Below, one piece after another: positions 57,040 through 64,000 of a DNA stretch of 64,000 bases. The DNA lies in NCBI RefSeq assembly GCF_004363075.1, contig NZ_SNYN01000008.1, positions 1 through 64,000 of the forward strand. The letters run 5' to 3'. The stretch's first letter is position 1; each line of letters opens with the position of its first letter. The notes below the pieces were generated by a model, which was not told the origin of the DNA, searched no databases, and saw only the letters and a program-made list of their open reading frames with translations. The DNA comes from Actinorugispora endophytica. Its GTDB lineage: Bacteria > Actinomycetota > Actinomycetes > Streptosporangiales > Streptosporangiaceae. The position numbers were made by a program, and so were the translations under genes.

Positions 57040-58644
57040 GTGAGCCGAGGAAACCGCACCGTGGGCGCCTCCGAAGGGGCGCCCACGCCCCGCGCGAACG
57101 ACGGGCCCGCCGTCTCGGCGGCCGGGCTCGCCCTGAAGGCCTGCGCCCTGGGCCTGGCCGCCTCTCTGGGGGTCTGGGCGGCCGTCCCGCTGTTCGACGC
57201 GGCCAACTGGGTCGGGCTCGGCATCGTCGCCGCGGTGACCGCCCTGATCTTCTACGCCTACCTGTCCCCCCGGCACGTCCCCCTCAAGTACCTGCTGCCC
57301 GGCACCCTGCTGCTCGTCGCCTTCCAGATCCTGCCGGTGCTGTACACCGTCAGCACCTCCGTCACGAACTTCGGCGACGGGCACCGCGGGGACAAGGAGC
57401 AGGCCATCGCGGCGATCGAGGCCTACTCGGTGGTGCGCGCGCCCGACTCGACGGACTACGCGCTCACGGTGGCCGCCGACGGCGACCCGGCGACCGGCGG
57501 CCTCGTCTTCCTGCTCACCGCGCCCGACGGCGCGGTGTACGCCGGCGACGCCGAGGGCCTCACCGGCCTGGCGCCCGGGGACGTCACCGCCGACCCGTCC
57601 GGCAGGATCACCGGGGCCGACGGCTACACGGTGCTCACCACCGGGCAGATCAACGACCGCGGCGGCGAGGTCGCGGACCTCGCGGTCCCCACCGGGGACG
57701 GGTCCGGTATCCGCTCCAGCGGCCTGTCCGCCGCCTACGAGGGCACCGCGACCCGCACCTACCAGGAGGACTGCGACTGCGTCGTGGACTCCGCCACCGG
57801 TGTGGAGTACGCCGCGGACGAGGAGGCGGGCCTCTTCGTCTCCGCCGACGGCGAGGCGCTGCTCCAGGGCTGGCAGGTGGGCGTCGGGGCCGACAACTTC
57901 CTGCGGTTCCTGACCGACCGCACCGTCGCCTCGTCCTTCTTCTCCATCCTGACCTGGAACATCGGCTTCGCAGCCGGAACGACCTTCCTGGTCTTCACCC
58001 TGGGCCTGGCCCTGGCCCTGCTCATGCACACCCGCAAACCGCTGCGCGGGCAGAGCCTCTACCGGATCCTGCTGGTGCTGCCCTACGCGATGCCGTCCTT
58101 CGCGATGCTGCTGCTGTGGCGGGACATGTTCAACGTCGACTTCGGGCTGATCAACCGGATGCTGGGACTGGACGTGGACTGGCTGGGCGGCACCTGGACC
58201 GCGCGCGGCTCGATCCTGCTGGTCAACACCTGGCTCGGATTCCCGTACATGTTCCTGGTCGCCACGGGCGCGCTCCAGGCCGTCCCGCGCGAACTGGGCC
58301 AGGCCGCCCGCATCGACGGGGCGAGCGCCTGGCAGGCGTTCCGCGACGTCACCCTGCCGCTGCTCATGGTGGCGATGACGCCCATCCTGATCTCCACGTT
58401 CGCGTTCAACTTCAACAACTTCAACGCGGTGTGGCTGACCACCGCGGGCGGCCCGTTCAGCCCGGACAACCCGCTGGCCGGGTCCACCGACCTGCTGATC
58501 ACCTACACCTTCCGGCTGGCCTTCGGCGGCCAGGGCGCCCAGTACGGGTTCGCCTCGGCGGTCTCGGTGTTCATCTTCCTCATCGTGGCGATCCTGTCGC
58601 TGGTGAGCCTCAGACAGAGCAGGGCCCTGGAGGAGGTGCGCTGA
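57040..58644 (+). CDS. malF: Maltose-type ABC permease (MalF-like)
   Basis: 534 residues, unusually long for CUT1 permeases but like MalF itself: a large extracellular domain of about 180 residues (from about 105 to 285) is inserted after the first helices. The EAA loop is AARIDGASAWQAFRDVTLPL near the C terminus. The start GTG follows the malE stop by 5 bases and overlaps the next gene by one base. Confidence 0.92.
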   Translation: MSRGNRTVGASEGAPTPRANDGPAVSAAGLALKACALGLAASLGVWAAVPLFDAANWVGLGIVAAVTALIFYAYLSPRHVPLKYLLPGTLLLVAFQILPVLYTVSTSVTNFGDGHRGDKEQAIAAIEAYSVVRAPDSTDYALTVAADGDPATGGLVFLLTAPDGAVYAGDAEGLTGLAPGDVTADPSGRITGADGYTVLTTGQINDRGGEVADLAVPTGDGSGIRSSGLSAAYEGTATRTYQEDCDCVVDSATGVEYAADEEAGLFVSADGEALLQGWQVGVGADNFLRFLTDRTVASSFFSILTWNIGFAAGTTFLVFTLGLALALLMHTRKPLRGQSLYRILLVLPYAMPSFAMLLLWRDMFNVDFGLINRMLGLDVDWLGGTWTARGSILLVNTWLGFPYMFLVATGALQAVPRELGQAARIDGASAWQAFRDVTLPLLMVAMTPILISTFAFNFNNFNAVWLTTAGGPFSPDNPLAGSTDLLITYTFRLAFGGQGAQYGFASAVSVFIFLIVAILSLVSLRQSRALEEVR

Positions 58645-59516
58645 TGGCCGCGACGACAACGAGCCGACGCGCCACGCGGTGGCTCAGGGAGTCCGCCTGG
58701 CGGCACCTGCTGCTGTGGCTGGCACTCGTGTTCGCGCTGTTCCCGATCCTGTTCGTGGTCTCCGCCGCGTTCAACCCGCTGGGCACGCTCAGCTCCAGCC
58801 GGCTCGTCCCGACCGGGGCCGGACTGGACAACGCGCGCAGGCTGTTCCAGGAGACGCCGTTCGGCAGCTGGTACGTGAACTCCGTCGTGATCGCGCTGAC
58901 CAACGCCGCGGTGACGGTGTTCCTGTCCGCGCTGGCGGCCTACGCCTTCAGCCGCTTCCGGTTCACCGGGCGGCGCGTCGGGCTGGTCGGCATCCTGCTC
59001 ATCCAGATGTTCCCGCAGTTCCTGGCGATCGTGGCCATCTACCTGATGTTCACCACCGTCACCGACTACTGGCCGACCGTCGGCTTCGACACCCGCTGGG
59101 GCCTGATGCTGGTCTACCTGGGCGGCGCGCTCAGCGTGAACACCTGGATGATGAAGGGCTTCTTCGACACCGTGCCCGTGGAGCTGGACGAGTCGGCCAA
59201 GGTCGACGGCGCCACCCACGCGCAGGCCTTCTTCCGGATCATGCTGCCGCTGGTGACACCGGTGCTGGCGATCGTCGGTCTGCTGGTGTTCATCTCGACC
59301 GTCAACGAGTTCCTGATCGCCAGCGTTTTCCTGCGCGACCCGGAGTCCAAGACGGTCGCGCTGGGCCTGTACGGCCTGATCTCGGGCGAGCGCAACGCCA
59401 ACTTCGGGATCTTCGCGATGGGCACCCTGCTCATCGCCCTCCCGACCATGGCGGTCTTCTGGTTCCTGCAGCGCTTCATCGTGGAGGGCCTGACCAGCGG
59501 CTCGGTCAAGGGCTGA
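58644..59516 (+). CDS. malG: Maltose-type ABC permease (MalG-like)
   Basis: 290 residues, six probable membrane helices, EAA loop ESAKVDGATHAQAFFRIMLP, and a C-terminal QRFIVEGLTSGSVKG as in MalG, which reaches into the substrate channel. The ATG overlaps the malF stop (TGATG). No ATPase gene follows. Confidence 0.93.
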   Translation: MAATTTSRRATRWLRESAWRHLLLWLALVFALFPILFVVSAAFNPLGTLSSSRLVPTGAGLDNARRLFQETPFGSWYVNSVVIALTNAAVTVFLSALAAYAFSRFRFTGRRVGLVGILLIQMFPQFLAIVAIYLMFTTVTDYWPTVGFDTRWGLMLVYLGGALSVNTWMMKGFFDTVPVELDESAKVDGATHAQAFFRIMLPLVTPVLAIVGLLVFISTVNEFLIASVFLRDPESKTVALGLYGLISGERNANFGIFAMGTLLIALPTMAVFWFLQRFIVEGLTSGSVKG

Positions 59517-59529
59517 CCCGCTCCGGAGC

Positions 59530-59570
59530 CCGGAGGGCGGCCTTCCCGTATCGGGGAGGCCGCCCTCCGG
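59530..59570 (+). terminator. Terminator after malG
   Basis: 18-bp stem with one wobble (59530-59547 and 59553-59570), 5-base loop. Confidence 0.8.
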
Positions 59571-59589
59571 CGTGTGGGGTCCCGCTCAA

Positions 59590-59645
59590 TGATCGTGACG
59601 CCAGCACCCCGAAACGGGCATTGCAGGGCGCTGGCGTCACGATCA
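59590..59645. repeat. Family B intergenic hairpin
   Basis: Perfect 16-bp arms TGATCGTGACGCCAGC (59590-59605) and GCTGGCGTCACGATCA (59630-59645) with a 24-base loop that contains CCCG-AAA-CGGG. It shares the arm sequence with the hairpin at 47765. Confidence 0.75.
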
Positions 59646-59657
59646 CCAAGAGAACCG

Positions 59658-59756
59658 CCGACGGCTACTTCTTCTTACCGTCCCGGCCCTCGCCACCCGA
59701 CTCCGTCGACAACGCCGAGACGAACGCCTCCCGGGGCACCTCGACCCGTCCGACCA
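59658..59756 (-). pseudogene. Duplicate fragment of the lepA 3' end
   Basis: About 99 bases nearly identical to the true end of lepA (59791-59889), two mismatches, displaced 133 bases downstream. It would encode the last 30 residues (VVGRVEVPREAFVSAL..., with Gln to Arg and Ile to Val) and a stop codon at 59665. Upstream of it the similarity breaks, except that CGCTTCTTCCCC recurs. It has no start of its own and cannot be a gene. Confidence 0.85.
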
Positions 59757-59797
59757 CGCCTCTCAGACAAGCACAGCATGCGCTTCTTCCCCGACGG

Positions 59798-61642
59798 CTA
59801 CTTCTTCTTACCGTCCCGGCCCTCGCCACCCGACTCCGTCGACAACGCCGAGATGAACGCCTCCTGGGGCACCTCGACCCGTCCGACCATCTTCATTCGC
59901 TTCTTCCCCTCCTTCTGCTTCTCCAGCAGCTTGCGCTTGCGGCTGATGTCGCCGCCGTAGCACTTGGAGAGGACGTCCTTGCGGATGGCGCGGATGTTCT
60001 CGCGGGCGATCACCCGGGCGCCCACCGCCGCCTGGATGGGCACCTCGAACTGCTGCCGGGGGATGAGCTCGCGCAGCTTCTTGGTCATCTCCAGGCCGTA
60101 GGAGTAGGCGTTCTCCTTGTGCACGATCGCCGAGAAGGCGTCCACCATCTCGCCCTGGAGCAGGATGTCCACCTTGACGAGGTCGGCGACCTGCTCGCCG
60201 GAGGGCTCGTAGTCCAGGGAGGCGTACCCCTTGGTACGGGACTTGAGCTGGTCGAAGAAGTCGAAGACGATCTCGGCGAGCGGGAGGGTGTACCGCATCT
60301 CCACGCGGTCCTCGGACAGGTAGTCCATGCCCTGGAGGGAGCCGCGCCGCCCCTGGCACAGCTCCATGATCTGGCCGACGTAGTCCGAGGGCGAGAGCAG
60401 GGTGGCCCTGACGACGGGCTCGCGGACCTCGGCGATCTTGCCCTCGGGGAATTCGCTGGGGTTGGTCACCGTGTGCTCGACGCCGTCCTCCATGCGGACC
60501 TGGTAGACCACGTTGGGCGCGGTGGAGATGAGGTCGAGGTTGAACTCGCGCTCCAGCCGGTCCCGGGTGATCTCCAGGTGCAGCAGGCCCAGGAACCCGC
60601 AGCGGAAGCCGAAGCCCAGGGCCGCGGAGGTCTCCGGCTCGAAGACCAGGGCCGCGTCGTTGAGCTGGAGCTTCTCCAGCGCGTCGCGCAGGACCGGGTA
60701 GTCGGTTCCCTCGATCGGGTAGAGCCCGGAGAAGACCATGGGCTTGGGGTCGCGGTAGCCCGACAGAATGTCGGCGGCGGGCTTGGCCGCGGAGGTGACG
60801 GTGTCGCCGACCCTGGACTGGCGCACGTCCTTGACCCCGGTGATGAGGTAGCCGACCTCGCCGACGCCGAGGGAGTCGACCTTGGTGGGCTCGGGGGAGC
60901 TCACCCCGATCTCCAGCATCTCGTGGGTGGCCCTGCTGGACATCATCTGGATGCGTTCGCGGGTGCCCAGCCTGCCGTCCACCACCCGCACGTAGGTGAC
61001 CACGCCGCGGTAGGTGTCGTAGACGGAGTCGAAGATCATGGCGCGCGCGGGGGCGTCGGCGTCGCCGACGGGCGGCGGGATCTTGGCGACGATCTCGTTG
61101 AGGAGGTCCTCCACGCCCACACCGGTCTTGGCGCTGACCCTGAGGACGTCGGACGGGTCGCAGCCGATGATCCCGGCGAGCTCGGCCGCGTACTTCTCCG
61201 GCTGGGCCGCGGGCAGGTCGATCTTGTTCAGCACCGGGATGATCGCGAGGTCGTTCTCCAGCGCCATGTACAGGTTGGCCAGCGTCTGGGCCTCGATGCC
61301 CTGGGCCGCGTCGACCAGCAGGACCGCGCCCTCGCAGGCCGCGAGCGAACGGGAGACCTCGTAGCTGAAGTCCACGTGGCCGGGCGTGTCGATGAGGTTG
61401 AGCACGTAGGACACGTCGTCGGCCGCGGTGAAGGGCAGCCGCACGGCCTGGGACTTGATGGTGATGCCGCGCTCGCGCTCGATGTCCATCCGGTCGAGGT
61501 ACTGCGCCCGCATCTGGCGGTCTTCGACGACACCGGTCAGCTGCAGCATGCGGTCTGCCAGTGTCGACTTGCCATGGTCGATGTGCGCGATGATGCAGAA
61601 GTTTCGGATCAGCGCGGGATCGGTCCGGGTTGGCTGTGGCAC
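59798..61642 (-). CDS. lepA: Elongation factor 4 (LepA)
   Basis: 614 residues. G1 AHIDHGKST (19-27), G3 DTPGHVDF and G4 NKIDL of the GTPase domain, then EF-G-like domains and the LepA-specific C terminus ([17 protein letters not shown], followed by [12 protein letters not shown]). It remobilises stalled ribosomes. The frame is open far upstream, but the GTG at 61642 begins the conserved region; it lacks a Shine-Dalgarno. The stop is at 59798; a partial copy of the 3' end lies beyond. Confidence 0.96.
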   Translation of the reverse strand: MPQPTRTDPALIRNFCIIAHIDHGKSTLADRMLQLTGVVEDRQMRAQYLDRMDIERERGITIKSQAVRLPFTAADDVSYVLNLIDTPGHVDFSYEVSRSLAACEGAVLLVDAAQGIEAQTLANLYMALENDLAIIPVLNKIDLPAAQPEKYAAELAGIIGCDPSDVLRVSAKTGVGVEDLLNEIVAKIPPPVGDADAPARAMIFDSVYDTYRGVVTYVRVVDGRLGTRERIQMMSSRATHEMLEIGVSSPEPTKVDSLGVGEVGYLITGVKDVRQSRVGDTVTSAAKPAADILSGYRDPKPMVFSGLYPIEGTDYPVLRDALEKLQLNDAALVFEPETSAALGFGFRCGFLGLLHLEITRDRLEREFNLDLISTAPNVVYQVRMEDGVEHTVTNPSEFPEGKIAEVREPVVRATLLSPSDYVGQIMELCQGRRGSLQGMDYLSEDRVEMRYTLPLAEIVFDFFDQLKSRTKGYASLDYEPSGEQVADLVKVDILLQGEMVDAFSAIVHKENAYSYGLEMTKKLRELIPRQQFEVPIQAAVGARVIARENIRAIRKDVLSKCYGGDISRKRKLLEKQKEGKKRMKMVGRVEVPQEAFISALSTESGGEGRDGKKK

Positions 61643-61813
61643 CGTGATTCGTTCACATTCGTCGAGGCGTAGGCACGGCGCGGATCGCGCGCGCGGCGCC
61701 GGTGGGCGGAACCTCCATCGTCCCATGGCGCGCGGTCGGGGGATACCGCGGGCCACAATGGGACAGGCGTCCTTTACCAGGCTATGCGAACCGACAGGAA
61801 CCGGGAGACAACG

Positions 61814-62815
61814 GTGCGGTGGCTTCTCAAACGTGTTCTGGCAGGTCTGGCCGCGGTTCTGGTGGTGGCGACCGGCGCGGGGGCACTGCTGGCGATGCAG
61901 TTCTCCGGGGAGCGGGCGGCGTGGGCGGCGTCCTCGGGCGACGACGCGGCCTGGCTCGGCAACGCCTGGGTGAGCGGGGACGGTGAGGGGAACGGCGAGG
62001 CCGAGTTCGCCCGGGCCCTGCCCCGACTGGGCGTGTTCTCCGAGGTCTACGTGCACGTGGGCGAGATCGGGACGGACGGCTCGGTCGACCCGGCGGGGTA
62101 CGCGGGAGCGGAGGCGTTCCTGGGGCGTATGGAGCGGGAGCTCCCCGATGTGCGGGTGCTCGGCTGGCTGAGCAGCACCGCCGACGGCTCGTCGCTGATC
62201 GAGGACCGCTTCGACGACGAGGCCAGGGCGCGCCTGGCCGAGGGCGCGGGCGCGGTGGTGGACGCGGGCTTCGACGGGGTGCACTACGGCATCACCCCGG
62301 TCAGCGTGAACGACCCGAGCTTCCCCGACCTGCTCGAACTCACCCGCGAGGCGATCGGCGAGGAGGCCGTCCTGTCGGTGGAGGCCCTGCAGATCGAGCT
62401 GATCCCGGGGCTTCGGCTGCCGGTGTTCTTCGCCGCCCGCGGGGAGCGCTACTGGTCCTCGGGGTACCTGCGGCAGGTCGCGGAACTGGCCGACGGGATC
62501 GTGATCCGGGGGCACGGCACGGGAATGCCGGGCGGCTCGCTGTACGGCGGGTTCATGGTGCGCCAGACCGAACTGGCCCTGGACGCGGTGCCGGAGGACG
62601 TGACGCTGCGGATCGGCGCGCCGTCGTTCCAGCACGAGTCGTGGGGCCCGGTGTCGGGCTCCGAGAGCGTGGCCGGCGCCGCCGAGGCGGTGCGCATCGG
62701 GCTCACCGCGCACGGCGAGCGGGACGGCTTCGGGATGGCGCTGTACGTGCTGGACGACACGGGCGAGGAGGACTGGGCGGCCTTCGAGGAGGGCTGGCTG
62801 GACCCGGCGCGCTGA
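61814..62815 (+). CDS. Membrane-anchored GH18-like TIM-barrel protein, degenerate active site
   Basis: 333 residues. A membrane helix or signal lies at about 7-28, and the rest looks like a TIM barrel. [17 protein letters not shown] (154-170) aligns with the DGVH-x-x-x-EPV strand of GH18-like membrane proteins, but the positions expected to be acidic (Asp and Glu) are Gly159 and Thr161. [19 protein letters not shown] and LRIGAPSF follow the same fold. Glycoside hydrolysis is therefore doubtful. The GTG at 61814 has GGGAG 7 bases before it; an ATG at 61784 is in frame. Divergent from lepA. Confidence 0.65.
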   Translation: MRWLLKRVLAGLAAVLVVATGAGALLAMQFSGERAAWAASSGDDAAWLGNAWVSGDGEGNGEAEFARALPRLGVFSEVYVHVGEIGTDGSVDPAGYAGAEAFLGRMERELPDVRVLGWLSSTADGSSLIEDRFDDEARARLAEGAGAVVDAGFDGVHYGITPVSVNDPSFPDLLELTREAIGEEAVLSVEALQIELIPGLRLPVFFAARGERYWSSGYLRQVAELADGIVIRGHGTGMPGGSLYGGFMVRQTELALDAVPEDVTLRIGAPSFQHESWGPVSGSESVAGAAEAVRIGLTAHGERDGFGMALYVLDDTGEEDWAAFEEGWLDPAR

Positions 62816-62878
62816 CGCCCCCGGCCGGCGGGCCTCCGACGCGGAGCGTCGGCGGCGCGAGCAGTCGCGCGGCCGATG

Positions 62879-63040
62879 CATAATGGAGGTCCGTGTCTCG
62901 GACGTTCCACGTTCGGTTTGAGCCCTTCGGACTCACCCTCGCGTCGGCCCGCCGCGGACCCTTCGTGGATCGGCTGCCCACATCGGCGTTCCGCGCGTTT
63001 TCCGACGCATGATCTGACATTAACTGGAGCACGTTTTCGC
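62879..63040 (+). promoter_or_regulatory. Promoter and leader of rpsT
   Basis: A CATAAT box (62879-62884) would start transcription near 62891, leaving a 150-base leader. A 39-codon frame from GTG 62893 (GGAGG 3 bases before it) to 63012 lies in this leader and may be chance. S20 genes are often regulated in their leaders; no known S20 motif was recognised. Confidence 0.45.
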
Positions 63041-63310
63041 ATGGCGAACATCAAGTCGCAGAAGAAGCGCAACCGGCAGAACGAGAAGGCCCGTATGCGC
63101 AACAAGGCGGTGAGGTCGTCCCTGAAGACGGCTATCCGCAAGTTCCGCGAAGCTGCCGAGGCCGGGAACCCCGAAGAGGCCGCCACCCTGCAGCGCGCCG
63201 CGGCGCGCCAGCTGGACAAGGCCGTCAGCAAGGGCGTCATCCACAAGAACCAGGCCGCGAACCGCAAGAGCGCGATCGCCAAGCGTCTGGACTCGCTGAA
63301 GAGCGCCTGA
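63041..63310 (+). CDS. rpsT: 30S ribosomal protein S20
   Basis: 89 residues, very basic and helical ([53 protein letters not shown]), binds 16S rRNA early in assembly. GGAG lies about 11 bases before the ATG. Followed by a long perfect hairpin. Confidence 0.97.
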   Translation: MANIKSQKKRNRQNEKARMRNKAVRSSLKTAIRKFREAAEAGNPEEAATLQRAAARQLDKAVSKGVIHKNQAANRKSAIAKRLDSLKSA

Positions 63311-63323
63311 CCACCCCGGTCCT

Positions 63324-63365
63324 CATCGGAGCCGGTCGCCCCCGCGGGGGCGACCGGCTCCGATG
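63324..63365 (+). terminator. Terminator after rpsT
   Basis: A perfect 42-base inverted repeat (CATCGGAGCCGGTCGCCCC with its complement around CGCG). Confidence 0.9.
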
Positions 63366-63409
63366 CTTTCGGCGGGCCCGATCCCTCCGGAGCACGTGCG
63401 CGAGCCTCA

Positions 63410-63933
63410 ATGGAATCCCCCGTGTCTCCCGAGGTGTTCCCGCTCAGCGGACGGACCCGTCGTCTGGGGCGGTTGACGGTCGGGCTCCTCACCGCCGCGG
63501 CCGTCGGCGGCGCGTGCGTCCTGTTCTGGTCCGCCGCCCTGATCGCCGGAGAGGCGGCGGCTCCCCCGGCGCCCTCGCGGACGGCGCCGGACGTGTCGGG
63601 GCCGGCGGGCTGGTGCCGCCGGCCGTCCTGCGGGTCCCCACGGCGGCCGTCCTCTCGCTGTGGATCGGGAGCGGGCGCCGCGACCTCCTCTCCGCCGCCG
63701 GCGACCGGCCCAGGACGGGGCCCGCCGACAAGCGGACGGTCCGCTTCCTCGACGACCGCGCCCCCTGGACGGTCACGATCGCCGCGGTCGTCTTCTGCGG
63801 ATCGGGGGGTGTGCTCATCGGCGGACTGATCGCGGCCGCGGTCTGCCCGGAGAGCGGGCCGGAGGAGATGGTCGTGGGCCGGCCGCCCTCGCCGTCGCCG
63901 CGGCCTCCCTCCGCGCCCTCGTCCCCGCGGTGA
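63410..63933 (+). pseudogene. Frameshifted small membrane protein gene
   Basis: The first part (63410 to about 63590, MESPVSPEVFPLSGRTRRLG, then a membrane helix TVGLLTAAAVGGACVLFW) is in one frame. The natural continuation (LSLWIGSGRRDLLSAAGDR, KRTVRFLDDRAPWTVTIAAV, then a helix VFCGSGGVLIGGLIAAAV) is in another frame, ending at 63933. Each frame loses normal composition where the other takes over. No single intact frame covers both. A sequencing error, a true pseudogene or two small genes are possible. No domain recognised. The last 66 bases of the window hold nothing identifiable. Confidence 0.55.
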
Positions 63934-64000
63934 GGGCTGCTCTGGGGCGCGGCGACCTGACGCGCTCATTCGTGGCGGAGCGCCACCGGCTCTGGCCCGT

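Noticed and set aside
59590-59797. Insertion sequence at the malG-lepA junction
   Set aside because: The hairpin and the lepA duplicate suggested a mobile element, but there is no transposase, no flanking target duplication and too little length.

Overview
The window is high-GC DNA from an actinobacterium. Every long gene has G or C at nearly all third codon positions, GTG starts are common, several genes look leaderless (a TANNNT -10 box ending a few bases before a GTG), and the gene order (sigma factor-dnaG-dgt, era-ybeY-phoH, rsmE-dnaJ-hrcA, lepA-rpsT) is actinobacterial. A Nocardiopsis-like or related Streptosporangiales genome fits best, but that is inference from gene content. No tRNA, rRNA, CRISPR array, prophage or transposase was found.

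Left part (1-20 kb): a G/C homopolymer block at the extreme left edge, a small flavin-binding-fold protein, a secreted GH18 chitinase, a principal-type sigma factor and DNA primase. Next comes a nine-gene, 11-kb arabinose operon on the minus strand: araB, araD, a binding protein with two permeases, a GH51 arabinofuranosidase, and a second (ChvE-type) sugar ABC transporter. Its promoter carries a LacI-type operator. It lies between dnaG and dgt, which are close neighbours in many actinobacteria. araA is not present. A DUF218 membrane protein follows dgt.

Middle (20-42 kb): ppdK, a hemolysin III family membrane protein, glycyl-tRNA synthetase, an ABM-domain protein, a zinc-uptake operon (znuC-znuB-zur) behind a Zur-box-like promoter, two paralogous SGNH hydrolases flanking the start of an overlapping recO-uppS unit, a secreted CAP-domain protein, leuA with a leucine-rich leader peptide, an IclR regulator, the phoH-ybeY-corC-(cytidine-deaminase-like)-era operon and a HIT protein.

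Right part (42-64 kb): an ECF sigma factor with an overlapping membrane partner, the hrcA-dnaJ-rsmE operon with a CIRCE element, a DUF3097 protein, two tandem Pro/Gln/Gly-repeat DUF4870 membrane proteins, hemW, a MOSC protein, a maltose-type cluster (LacI regulator, GH13 glucosidase, malEFG), lepA with a partial duplication of its 3' end, a degenerate GH18-like membrane protein, rpsT, and a frameshifted membrane-protein gene at the right edge.

Themes: neither CUT1-type sugar transporter has its own ATPase, so a shared MsiK-like ATPase elsewhere is implied. Many gene ends carry long GC-rich hairpins, and several of these belong to at least two recurring families of intergenic palindrome. Most of the window is conserved chromosome. 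No clearly new multi-gene system was seen; the oddest items are the palindrome families, the leuA leader, the lepA 3' duplication, the two degenerate enzyme-like proteins and the DNA-level repeats in the DUF4870 gene.
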